From contig NZ_QYAB01000001.1 in the NCBI RefSeq assembly GCF_016758175.1, positions 859,256 to 923,255 of the forward strand: a stretch of 64,000 bases of DNA. The letters are read 5' to 3'. This stretch comes from Leucobacter zeae. Lineage in GTDB: Bacteria > Actinomycetota > Actinomycetes > Actinomycetales > Microbacteriaceae. Numbering within the stretch: the stretch's first letter is position 1; every line of letters begins with the position of its first letter. Shown here piece after piece: positions 1-7,314 of this stretch. A model generated the notes under the pieces. The model searched no databases. It saw only the letters and a program-made list of their open reading frames with translations, and was not told where the DNA came from. The position numbers were made by a program, and so were the translations under genes.

Positions 1-2
1 CC

Positions 3-455
3 CTCATGGAGCCGCTGGTCGCGAGGCGCATCCTGCTCGGCAAGGACCTCGTCGACCTCTACGCAGCGGTGCCCGAGTTCCTCGTGGCCACGGATGCCTC
101 CGACGCGGTCATCGGCTACGGCGCCGTCCACGTGATGTGGGAGCAGCTGGGCGAGGTCCGCACGCTCGGCGTGTCCGACGAATGGCTCGGACGGGGCGTC
201 GGTCACCTGCTGCTCGAGGCGCTCGAGCGGCGTGCCGTCGAGCTCGGGCTCGAGCAGCTCTTCTGCCTCACCTTCGAGACCCGGTTCTTCGAAGCCCACG
301 GGTTCGCAGAGGTCGGGGAGAACGCCGAGCTCGTCGCGGCCGACGTCTACGCGGAGCTGCTGCGCTCGAACGACGAGGGCGTCGCGGAGTTCCTCGACCT
401 GGCGCGGGTCAAACCGAACACCCTCGGCAACACGCGCATGCTGAAGCACCTCTGA
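3..455 (+). CDS. argA: Amino-acid N-acetyltransferase (ArgA-type N-acetylglutamate synthase), 5' truncated
   Basis: GNAT-fold acetyltransferase that would acetylate glutamate with acetyl-CoA, the first step of arginine synthesis, in the cytoplasm. The frame is open to the window edge; the ATG at 6 aligns inside the family, about 25 residues after the usual start, so the true start is probably upstream. The short single-domain actinobacterial form (about 170 residues, as in M. tuberculosis Rv2747) has the same landmarks: RILLGKDLVDLY near the N-terminus, GALHV-like GAVHVMW, the acetyl-CoA loop region VSDEWLGRGVGHLLL, LTFETRFF, and the C-terminal VKPNTLGNTRML. There is no amino-acid kinase domain, as expected for this form. 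Family assignment is confident; the missing N-terminus cannot be judged. Confidence 0.85.
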   Translation, partial: LMEPLVARRILLGKDLVDLYAAVPEFLVATDASDAVIGYGAVHVMWEQLGEVRTLGVSDEWLGRGVGHLLLEALERRAVELGLEQLFCLTFETRFFEAHGFAEVGENAELVAADVYAELLRSNDEGVAEFLDLARVKPNTLGNTRMLKHL

Positions 456-469
456 CCGGGTTTCCGGGA

Positions 470-475
470 TACGCT
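470..475 (+). promoter_or_regulatory. -10 hexamer TACGCT, leaderless start
   Basis: TACGCT ends 6 nt before the ATG at 482, so transcription should begin at or next to the start codon. No ribosome binding site precedes that ATG. Confidence 0.5.
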
Positions 476-481
476 GGCGCC

Positions 482-1111
482 ATGTCCACGCTGCGCGACC
501 CGGTGGGGCGGAAGGACCGCAAGGTCTACGTCAGGCGACGCCTCGTCGTACTGCTCGTGCTGATCGCCGTGGTCGGCGCCGTCGCGCTGATCATCCTGAA
601 GCCCGGCGGGCAGAGCGCCCCGAAGGATGCGGGGCAGGTCGAGGTTCCGAGCGACCTCGCGACCACTGACGGCGACGAGGACGAGGCGGAGGCCGCCGAC
701 GGGAAGCCCAAGGCGTGCGGCGCGGGCCAGCTCGAGGTGGTCCCCCTCACCGACCAGGACGACTACGCCGAGGGCGAGCTGCCGAAGGTCTCGCTCAGCG
801 TCGAGAACACGGGCGAGCAGCCGTGCTCTGCCGACCTGGGCACCGCCTCCCTGATCTTCGAGATCTCGAGCGGATCCGACCAGGTCTGGAGCTCGCAGCA
901 CTGCCAGGAGGACGCCGATCACCGGGCGGTCTTGCTCGACCCGGGCAAGCCGGTCGAGACCGAGGGGCTCGAGTGGGATCGCACGCGGTCGAGTCCCGAG
1001 ACCTGCGATATCTCCCGCGATCCGGTGTCCGCGGGCGGCGCCTCGTACCATCTGCGCGCGAAGGCCGCCGGGGTGCAGGGGTCGGGGACCGCGCAGTTCC
1101 TGCTGTTCTGA
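482..1111 (+). CDS. Single-pass membrane-anchored extracytoplasmic protein of unknown function
   Basis: A 209-residue protein not recognised as a named family. A basic N-terminus (residues 1-20, several Arg/Lys) is followed by one hydrophobic segment at about 21-37, an acidic low-complexity stretch at about 55-70, then a beta-rich domain with cysteines spaced as two pairs (CGAG, QPCSAD, SQHC, ETCD), which fits a disulfide-stabilised external domain. The start is the ATG at 482, supported by a -10 hexamer 6 nt upstream and by the membrane segment lying where a type II anchor should be. It follows argA by 26 bp but has its own promoter. Similar anchored proteins that bind nothing known are common in Actinobacteria; no function is claimed. 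Confidence 0.7.
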   Translation: MSTLRDPVGRKDRKVYVRRRLVVLLVLIAVVGAVALIILKPGGQSAPKDAGQVEVPSDLATTDGDEDEAEAADGKPKACGAGQLEVVPLTDQDDYAEGELPKVSLSVENTGEQPCSADLGTASLIFEISSGSDQVWSSQHCQEDADHRAVLLDPGKPVETEGLEWDRTRSSPETCDISRDPVSAGGASYHLRAKAAGVQGSGTAQFLLF

Positions 1112-1198
1112 CCGCGGGGAGCGCCCCGCGGCGGGATCCGAGCCCGCCCCCTCCGGCATCCTGCGCCGTTTCGCTACCCGATTCCCGGGTTGCGGGGT

Positions 1199-1204
1199 TA
1201 TCGT
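1199..1204 (+). promoter_or_regulatory. -10 hexamer TATCGT, leaderless start
   Basis: TATCGT ends 5 nt before the ATG at 1210. It is the main support for calling the small gene that follows. Confidence 0.4.
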
Positions 1205-1209
1205 GAGAC

Positions 1210-1392
1210 ATGGACAGGAAACGAGTTGAAGGTTCCGGTCTCAGGATGGAGATCATCCAGGGAACCGGAGAGGCTGTCGCGGTCGACGAGCTCGTCGACG
1301 ATCTGCTCCACGGCAACATGCGAGGCGTGCTGCACGCCCTCCACGAACCGCACAAGGACGCCGACGGGGAAGAGGCCGTTCAGGCGACCTGA
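1210..1392 (+). CDS. Small hypothetical protein (60 aa)
   Basis: Sixty residues with no recognised domain. Codons from about residue 14 onward show the GC-rich third positions typical of real genes here, and a -10 hexamer sits 5 nt before the ATG, consistent with a leaderless message. The protein is mildly acidic, without a membrane segment (VDELVDDLLHGNMRGVLHAL is the best-formed helix). It is convergent with the PucR regulator downstream. It may be a real small gene or a chance frame; no role is proposed. Confidence 0.45.
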   Translation: MDRKRVEGSGLRMEIIQGTGEAVAVDELVDDLLHGNMRGVLHALHEPHKDADGEEAVQAT

Positions 1393-1448
1393 CGCGCACG
1401 CGCGTGTGCGGAGCGGCCGGATCCGGTGGCCGGATCGGGCGCGCTCGG

Positions 1449-2936
1449 TCAGTCGCGGTCGAGGTTCTCGAGCCGCAGCGCGAGCCACAGCTCCGCGCGG
1501 TCGTCCGCGTCCGCCAGCGTTCTCCCGGTGACGCGCTCGATCCGGGCGATGCGGTCGCGCAGCGTGTTGCGGTGGATCCCCAGCGCGGCGGCGGCCGGCC
1601 CGCGTTGGCCGTCGGCGAGGAACACCGCGCGCAGCGTGCTGCGCAGGAGATCGCGATCCTGCGCGTCCACCTCGGGAGCCGAGCCGGCATGGCGCGACAG
1701 CGGCCCGAGGACGTCGGCGGTGAGCGCGCTGCGCCCGTCGCCGAAGCCGTAGAGCGCTTCGAGGAGCGGGGCGCTGCGATCCGCCCACACGACCTCGGGT
1801 ACGCGCGGCGCCGTGTACAGCGGAGCGGTCGGCGAGAGCGCGTCCAACCGCGCGGCGGCCGAACGCCGACTGAGCGACGCCCGCGTCGCATCGGCGGGTC
1901 GCCCGACGACGGCGTCGAGCCCGTGGGCCGCGGCGATCTCGAGCGCGCGGTCGAGCGCGGGCGCGGAGTCGGCGCAGAGCTGCCACGCGGAGCTCAGTCC
2001 CTGCGCGCGCTCCGCCTCGGAGCCGGGGGCGATGAGCCGGTCCAGGCCGCTGCGCGGGCGTCGTCGCCAGGCCGCCACGTCCTCCGCGGCGCCCTGCACG
2101 GCGATGGCGCGCACGCGCTCGGGGAGCCGCAGCGTCGGGGCGAGGATCGCGAGCCCGCCGATGCCGCCCGTGCCGTCGAGCAGGCCGGTCGTGAGCCGCT
2201 CCCAGCGCTCGCGCTCGCGCGTCTCCTCGGCGCGGTCGCCCCGCAGTCCGAGCCCGAGCACCATGGACCCGGCGGTGATGATCGAGCGGCCCTCGGGGGA
2301 GAGGGGGGCGCTCCCGGCGACGGCGAGGCTGAGCGCGCCCTCCGCGTCGAGCGCGATGAGCTCAGCCCCCTCGGATTCCCGTGAGGCCGGGAATCCGGCC
2401 GTGCTCGCGAGAACGGTGGCGTCGGATCCGATGAGCGCGAGCTGGCGACCCGTCGCCTGGGCGATGCTCGCGAGCACCTCGGCCGGATCCTGGGACCCCC
2501 GGGCGCCCGCGAGCAGGCGTTGCTGGGCCTGCAGCGCTTCTCGGGCCGCGCGCAGCTCGTCGAAGCGCAGGAGCTCGGCCGCCGCCTTGCCAATCGCGAT
2601 GAATGGGGTGGGGAGCGGAACCTCGAAGAGCGCGACCCGGTACATGCTCGCCGCACCGATGAGCGGAGCCGGGATCCGGTCGTGGTTGACGCCCACCCCG
2701 AAGCCGATCGCTGCGACGCGCGCCCGGCTGAGGCTCGCCACGAAGTCCCGCCAGCGCGGATCCTCGTCGCCGAGCGCGAGGCCCGTCGTCAGGATGATCT
2801 CGCCGCCTTCGAGGTACTCGCCGAGGTCGAGCAGCTCCGTCGTCGAGACCCAGCTGATCTCGGGATCGCCCGGCCCGGACTGGATGAGCGACAGCTGCAG
2901 ATCGGGCAGCGACAGCAGCTGCGAGAGGGTGGCCAT
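1449..2936 (-). CDS. PucR-family transcriptional regulator
   Basis: A 495-residue cytoplasmic regulator. The N-terminal half carries the PucR ligand-binding domain (MATLSQLLSLPDLQLSLI at the start, then LDLGEYLEGGEIILTTGLAL, GFGVGVNHDRIP). The C-terminal 70 residues hold the PucR helix-turn-helix, with the family pattern of AAAALGIHRNTLRDRIARIE around residues 445-470. Family members activate or repress purine, amino-acid or other catabolic operons in response to a metabolite. The ATG at 2936 is the only sensible start for the full N-terminal domain. It is divergent from a CoA-transferase and glutaryl-CoA dehydrogenase across a 172-bp gap, so control of that pair by an intermediate such as glutarate is an attractive inference, not shown. 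Confidence 0.88.
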   Translation of the reverse strand: MATLSQLLSLPDLQLSLIQSGPGDPEISWVSTTELLDLGEYLEGGEIILTTGLALGDEDPRWRDFVASLSRARVAAIGFGVGVNHDRIPAPLIGAASMYRVALFEVPLPTPFIAIGKAAAELLRFDELRAAREALQAQQRLLAGARGSQDPAEVLASIAQATGRQLALIGSDATVLASTAGFPASRESEGAELIALDAEGALSLAVAGSAPLSPEGRSIITAGSMVLGLGLRGDRAEETRERERWERLTTGLLDGTGGIGGLAILAPTLRLPERVRAIAVQGAAEDVAAWRRRPRSGLDRLIAPGSEAERAQGLSSAWQLCADSAPALDRALEIAAAHGLDAVVGRPADATRASLSRRSAAARLDALSPTAPLYTAPRVPEVVWADRSAPLLEALYGFGDGRSALTADVLGPLSRHAGSAPEVDAQDRDLLRSTLRAVFLADGQRGPAAAALGIHRNTLRDRIARIERVTGRTLADADDRAELWLALRLENLDRD

Positions 2937-3007
2937 GCATGAATTCTTGCACAGGCGGGACTCCTGGCTCTATGCAACGCGGCGGTCACGGGTGCGACCC
3001 CGCTCCG

Positions 3008-3013
3008 TAGACT
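3008..3013 (+). promoter_or_regulatory. Candidate -10 hexamer TAGACT for the CoA-transferase unit
   Basis: TAGACT lies in the 172-bp gap between the PucR gene and the GTG at 3109. It would give a leader of about 90 nt. No -35 element is obvious, which would suit an activated promoter. Confidence 0.35.
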
Positions 3014-3108
3014 GGGGGCGGAGCGAGGCCGGTCGAGCGGCCGATCTCTCCGAGAACCAACGACAGGATCCGCGGCGGGAACCGACGCGGCGCACGACGA
3101 GGAGCAGC

Positions 3109-4323
3109 GTGGAGCGAGAGAACGTTCAGAATCAGCATCCGGGATCGGAGCGGGCAGGCGCCCTTGCCGGGATCCGGGTCGCGGACTTCTCCCGCGTGCT
3201 CGCCGGGCCGCACGCGACGATGATCCTCGCCGACCTCGGCGCCGACGTGATCAAGATCGAGAGTCCCGAGGGCGACGGGACGCGCCAGTGGTCGCCGCCG
3301 ACCAACGCGATCGGGCAGAGCACGTACTTCGCCGGCGTCAATCGGGGGAAGCGGTCCGTGGTCTGCGACCTGCGGGACGCAGAGGGGCTCGCGCGCGCCC
3401 GTGAACTCGCCGCCTCCGCCGATGTCGTGATCGAGAACTTCAAGCCGGGCACGATGGAGAAGTTCGGCCTCGGCTACGCGGCCGTCGCCGCCGAGAACCC
3501 CGGCGTCGTGTACTGCTCGATCTCGGGCTTCGGCGACGACGCCGGCCGGGACCTGCCTGGCTACGACCTGCTCGTCCAGGCGGTCGGAGGGCTCATGAGC
3601 ATCACGGGCCAGAGCGACGAGGCCGGCGGAGAGCCCACCAAGGTCGGTGTCGCGCTCGTCGACATCCTCACCGGACTCAACTCCGTCATCGGGATTCAGG
3701 CGGCGCTGCGCGCGCGCGACTCCGCCGACTCGCCGACCGCTGGGCGGGGCCAGCACGTCAAGGTGACGCTGCTCGGATCGCTGCTCTCCGCGCTCGCGAA
3801 CCAGGCCTCGTCCACCCTCGAGACCGGCCGGTCGCCCGGGCGCATGGGCAACGCCCACCCCTCGATCGCGCCCTACGAGACCTACGAGGCCGCTGATCAG
3901 GCGATCGCCCTGGCCGTCGGCACCGACGGGCAGTTCGGCCGCTTGTGCGAGGTGCTCGGCGTCCCCGAGCTCGCGACCGACGAGCGCTACGCGACCAACC
4001 CGCAGCGCGTCGCGAACCGGGTGACGCTCAAGGCCGCGCTCGAGGGGCCGCTGCGCACTCGGAACGCCGAGGAGTGGATCGAGCGGTTCACCGCGGCCAA
4101 CATCCCGGCCGGACGGGTCAACACGATCGGTCAGGCCTTCGAGCTGGCCGAGACCCTCGGACTCGGCATGATCGCCGAGACCTCGGCGATCGCTCCGGAC
4201 GGCAGCGCGCAGACGCTGCGATCCGCGGCCACCCCGATCTCGTTCTCCGAGACCCCCGCCCGCTACGAGGTGCCGCCGCCCGGCATCGGCGAGCACCAGT
4301 CCGCCGAGTGGCTGCCCCGCTAG
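3109..4323 (+). CDS. CaiB/BaiF-family CoA-transferase (family III), probable glutarate CoA-transferase
   Basis: A 404-residue class III CoA-transferase that moves CoA between acyl-CoA and a free acid through an aspartyl thioester. Family landmarks are in order: FSRVLAGPHATMILADLGA with ADVIKIESPEGDGTR, VNRGKRSVVCDL, ENFKPGTMEKFGLGY, CSISGFG, and PGYDLLVQAVGG with the catalytic aspartate at about residue 153. The GTG start at 3109 follows a GAGGAG ribosome binding site by 6-8 nt. A glutaryl-CoA dehydrogenase begins 49 bp downstream on the same strand; in mitochondria and many bacteria this pairing corresponds to succinyl-CoA:glutarate CoA-transferase supplying glutaryl-CoA. Family is certain; the glutarate substrate is inferred from the neighbour. 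Confidence 0.88.
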   Translation: MERENVQNQHPGSERAGALAGIRVADFSRVLAGPHATMILADLGADVIKIESPEGDGTRQWSPPTNAIGQSTYFAGVNRGKRSVVCDLRDAEGLARARELAASADVVIENFKPGTMEKFGLGYAAVAAENPGVVYCSISGFGDDAGRDLPGYDLLVQAVGGLMSITGQSDEAGGEPTKVGVALVDILTGLNSVIGIQAALRARDSADSPTAGRGQHVKVTLLGSLLSALANQASSTLETGRSPGRMGNAHPSIAPYETYEAADQAIALAVGTDGQFGRLCEVLGVPELATDERYATNPQRVANRVTLKAALEGPLRTRNAEEWIERFTAANIPAGRVNTIGQAFELAETLGLGMIAETSAIAPDGSAQTLRSAATPISFSETPARYEVPPPGIGEHQSAEWLPR

Positions 4324-4372
4324 CGGAACCCGCACGACCTCTTCCCCACCTTCCACCACCCGAGGAGCACCC

Positions 4373-5536
4373 ATGACCACCACGATCGATCAGCTGTTCG
4401 ACGTCGCCGACTACGTCACCGAGGAGGAGCGCGAGTGGCAGCTGAAGGCCCGTGAGTTCGCGCAGACCCGCATCCGCCCCATCATCGACCAGGCGTTCGA
4501 GGATCGCCGCCTGCCGGCGGAGCTGCTGCCCGAGGTGGGCGAGTTCGGCGCGTTCGGCATGTACATGAACGGCTACGGACTGAAAGGCGCCTCCTCGGTC
4601 GCCTACGGCCTCGTGGCCATGGAGTTCGAGGCGGTCGACTCCGGTTTCCGCACGGCGCTGTCGGTGCAGGGCTCGCTCGCCATGGGTGCGATCTACAAGT
4701 TCGGCTCCGAGGAGCAGAAGCAGCGCTGGCTGCCCCCGATGGGCCGCGGCGAGGCCATCGGCTTCTTCGGGCTCACCGAGCCCCAGGGCGGTTCGGATCC
4801 CAACACCATGCTGACCCGTGCCCGCCGCGAGGGAGACGAGTGGGTGCTCACCGGCAAGAAGCGCTGGATCGGGCTCGCGACCATCGCGCAGGTCGGCGTG
4901 ATCTGGGCGAAGGACGAGGAGGGCATCGTGCGCGGCTTCGTCGTGCCGACTGACACCCCGGGCTTCACCGCGACCGCGATCGAGAACAAGCTCTCGATGC
5001 GCGCCTCGCTGCAGACCGAGATCGTGCTCGACGACGTGCGCCTGCCCGCCGATGCGATCCTGCCGGGGTCGAAGGGGCTGTCGTCGCCGTTCAAATGCCT
5101 CAACGAGGCGCGATACGGCATCGCCTGGGGTGTCATGGGTGCGGCGCGCTCGTGCCTCGAGGTCGCGGTCGAGCGCTCCCAGACGCGCGAGGTGTTCGGC
5201 ACTCCGATCGGCGGCAAGCAGATCATCCAGGCCAAGCTCGCCGACATGTTCCTCGAGTACCAGAAGGGTCTGCTGCTCGCGCTGCACCTCGGCCGACTCA
5301 AGGACGCCGGCACTCTGTCGTACGGCCAGATCTCGGTCGGCAAGCTCAACAACGTGCGCGAGGCCATCAAGATCGCGGGGACCGCGCGCGCGATCCTGGG
5401 CGGCGACGGTATCACCTCCGACTTCCCGGTGATGCGCCACATGGCGAACCTCGAGTCGGTGCGCACCTACGAGGGCACCGACGAGGTCCACCAGCTCGTC
5501 ATCGGCCGCGAGCTCACCGGCATCGCCGCCTTCTAG
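4373..5536 (+). CDS. gcdH: Glutaryl-CoA dehydrogenase
   Basis: A 387-residue FAD-dependent acyl-CoA dehydrogenase that oxidises and decarboxylates glutaryl-CoA to crotonyl-CoA in lysine, tryptophan and glutarate breakdown. The GCDH branch is recognised by FRTALSVQGSLAM (substrate-carboxylate arginine), FGLTEPQGGSDPNTM, LNEARYGIAWGVMGA and TYEGTDEVHQLVIGRELTG, where the glutamate at about residue 367 is the catalytic base. Length and the C-terminal GRELTGIAAF match the family. The ATG at 4373 follows a CGAGGAG site. It is co-directional with the CoA-transferase 49 bp upstream and probably co-transcribed. Electrons would pass to ETF. Other acyl-CoA dehydrogenases lack this combination of motifs. 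Confidence 0.93.
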   Translation: MTTTIDQLFDVADYVTEEEREWQLKAREFAQTRIRPIIDQAFEDRRLPAELLPEVGEFGAFGMYMNGYGLKGASSVAYGLVAMEFEAVDSGFRTALSVQGSLAMGAIYKFGSEEQKQRWLPPMGRGEAIGFFGLTEPQGGSDPNTMLTRARREGDEWVLTGKKRWIGLATIAQVGVIWAKDEEGIVRGFVVPTDTPGFTATAIENKLSMRASLQTEIVLDDVRLPADAILPGSKGLSSPFKCLNEARYGIAWGVMGAARSCLEVAVERSQTREVFGTPIGGKQIIQAKLADMFLEYQKGLLLALHLGRLKDAGTLSYGQISVGKLNNVREAIKIAGTARAILGGDGITSDFPVMRHMANLESVRTYEGTDEVHQLVIGRELTGIAAF

Positions 5537-5561
5537 GCGCACGCCGCGTCGGCGAGTCGGC

Positions 5562-5623
5562 GTTCGCCGAAGCGGCACCAAGCTGAATCTGGGTTCGCCG
5601 AAGCGGCGCCAAGCTGAATCGGG
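5562..5623. repeat. Two tandem 31-bp repeats after gcdH
   Basis: Copies at 5562-5592 and 5593-5623 differ at two positions; each begins GTTCGCCGAAGCGGC. The second copy runs into the long inverted repeat that follows. Neither encodes a protein. Confidence 0.8.
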
Positions 5624-5676
5624 GTCACTTCGGGGGTGTGTTCTCGCCGAACACGCCCCCGAAGTGACCCCGATTC
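5616..5676. terminator. Long inverted repeat, probable bidirectional terminator or REP-like hairpin
   Basis: Arms of 27 nt at 5616-5642 and 5650-5676 pair with one mismatch around the 7-nt loop CTCGCCG. It lies 80 bp after the gcdH stop and just before the GntR promoter, so it can end gcdH transcription. It lacks a clear U-tract, and its coupling to tandem repeats is unusual for a plain terminator. Confidence 0.7.
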
Positions 5677-5695
5677 GTTCTTGCGTGCGTGAAAG

Positions 5696-5713
5696 TTCTA
5701 GTTCAGCTAGAAT
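5696..5713 (+). promoter_or_regulatory. GntR operator palindrome overlapping a leaderless -10
   Basis: TTCTAG-N5-CTAGAA (5696-5712) is a perfect 17-bp dyad. Its right half forms the -10 hexamer TAGAAT (5708-5713), 6 nt before the ATG at 5720. Binding of the encoded YtrA-type GntR protein here would block its own promoter. Confidence 0.65.
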
Positions 5714-5719
5714 TACGGC

Positions 5720-6193
5720 ATGCTGATCAGGCTGGACGAGGCGAGCGATCGGCCGATCTACGCGCAGGTCGCAGACTCCGTGCGTGCGGGCATCGCCGAC
5801 GGAAGCGTCGCCGCCGGCGCGTCGCTGCCCTCGGCCAAGCAGGTCGCCGCCGCTCTCGGCGTGAACCAGCACACGGTGCTCCACGCCTACCAGCAGCTGC
5901 GCGACGAGGGGATCGTCGACCTGCGGCGGGGCCGAGGCGCGGTCGTCACCCGGGCGGCTGCCGGGATCGCCGAGCTCTACGCTCGGGCGGCCGCCCTTGC
6001 GGCTCGCGCCGCCGAGATCGGCGTCTCTCCGGCGGCGCTGGCCGCGATCGTGGTGCACGCCGGACAGCGCAGCGCGCACTCCGGACAGCGCAGCGCGGGC
6101 GCCTCCCGTCCAGATCCGGGATCGGACCCGCGCACCGCCGCCGCAGCACTCGCTGCCCCCGGATCCTCGAGCGGGCAGGAGGCCGCCGGATGA
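5720..6193 (+). CDS. GntR-family regulator, YtrA type
   Basis: A 157-residue one-domain repressor. Residues 1-75 form the GntR winged helix (RPIYAQVADSVRAGIADG, LPSAKQVAAALGVNQHTVLHAYQ, LRRGRGAVVT), and the tail is a short helical segment as in the YtrA subfamily rather than a large ligand domain. The last 40 residues are low-complexity (repeat GQRSA). The ATG is set by the leaderless -10 and the operator just upstream. Its stop overlaps the ATG of the DUF1648 gene by 4 bp, the first of three translationally coupled genes. YtrA-type regulators usually control adjacent membrane-protein or ABC operons under cell-wall stress; autoregulation is strongly suggested here. Confidence 0.88.
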   Translation: MLIRLDEASDRPIYAQVADSVRAGIADGSVAAGASLPSAKQVAAALGVNQHTVLHAYQQLRDEGIVDLRRGRGAVVTRAAAGIAELYARAAALAARAAEIGVSPAALAAIVVHAGQRSAHSGQRSAGASRPDPGSDPRTAAAALAAPGSSSGQEAAG

Positions 6194-7314
6194 CGCCGCC
6201 GAGGACACCGGAGCTGACCGAGACCCAGCGCGTCGACCTCGCGCGGGCCAGACGGGCCGCGTTCGGCATCGGGCTGCTCATCCCGCTCGCGCTCCTCGGG
6301 GCGGCGGCCGCGCTGCTCGTCGCGTGGATGCCGCGCTTGCCCGATCCTGCGGCGACGCACTGGAGCGGAAGCGGCGGGCCCGACGGGTTCGGGTCTCCGT
6401 GGACGTACGTCTGGATCCTGATCGGAATCGGCGGTGGGCTGGTGCTGCTGATCTGGGCGCTCGCCGTCCTCGGCGGCCGGCTGCCGGGTGCCCGCGGCCT
6501 GGACGGAGAGCCCGCGCCCGCCTGGTCGGGGATCCAGCGCCTGCTCGTGGCGTTCGGCGCGGGCTTCTCGCTCCTGATGATCACGACCGCCGTCGGCTCG
6601 GCGGCCGTGCAGCTCGACCTCGCCGATGCCGCCGACGCCGGGAGCATCGGGTGGCTCGTCGCGCTCGGATTCGGGTGCTGGATCGCCGGCACCGCGCTCG
6701 CGTGGTTCGCGCAACCGAGCATCGTCGTGCGCCTCGGGCCCGCGGCTCCCGCCGCCCCGCTGCCGGTGCGGCCGACCGAGCGCGTCGTGTGGTTCGGCGA
6801 TGTGCGGCCATCGCGTGTGTATCTCGGTGCCATGGGCATCGCGCTCCTGACGCTGGGCTGGAGCACGGTGTTCGTGTTCGCGAAGCCCGTCGATCCCTGG
6901 GCCCGCAGCGTCACCGTGTCGGCCCTGGTGCTCGTCGTCCTGCTCGGCACGATCAGCCTGTGGTTCCGAGTGCGGATCGACCGCGGCGGCCTGGAAGCGC
7001 GATCGATCGTGGGCTGGCCGGTGCTCCGCGTGCCCGCGGACGACGTGCGGAGCGTCGAAGCGGCCTCGATCAACCCCCTGGGCGACTTCGGCGGGTGGGG
7101 CCTGCGCTGGGCGCCGGGGCGGACCGGCCTCGTAATGCGCGAGGGCGAGGGACTCGTCGTGACGCGCAAGGACGGACGGATCTTCGCAGTCACGCTCGAT
7201 GACGCCGAGACCGCGGCGTCGGTGCTCGCGGCCGTCGCGCTGCCGGGGAACGGACACGGACGGCCGGAGGGATCCGAGGATCCGGAATCGGGCGGAAGAG
7301 GAGAGGACCGATGA
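6190..7314 (+). CDS. DUF1648-domain multi-pass membrane protein
   Basis: A 374-residue integral membrane protein with about six hydrophobic segments. The DUF1648 signature THWSGSGGPDGFGSPW is near residues 55-70, just after the first membrane segment. The C-terminal 90 residues are soluble, with a PH-like beta pattern (VRIDRGGLEARSIVGWPVL). The start overlaps the GntR stop and the end overlaps the CPBP gene start, each by 4 bp. DUF1648 proteins often accompany GntR regulators and are implicated in sensing or immunity at the membrane in Firmicutes (SdpI-like); that role here is inference only. Confidence 0.8.
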   Translation: MTPPRTPELTETQRVDLARARRAAFGIGLLIPLALLGAAAALLVAWMPRLPDPAATHWSGSGGPDGFGSPWTYVWILIGIGGGLVLLIWALAVLGGRLPGARGLDGEPAPAWSGIQRLLVAFGAGFSLLMITTAVGSAAVQLDLADAADAGSIGWLVALGFGCWIAGTALAWFAQPSIVVRLGPAAPAAPLPVRPTERVVWFGDVRPSRVYLGAMGIALLTLGWSTVFVFAKPVDPWARSVTVSALVLVVLLGTISLWFRVRIDRGGLEARSIVGWPVLRVPADDVRSVEAASINPLGDFGGWGLRWAPGRTGLVMREGEGLVVTRKDGRIFAVTLDDAETAASVLAAVALPGNGHGRPEGSEDPESGGRGEDR

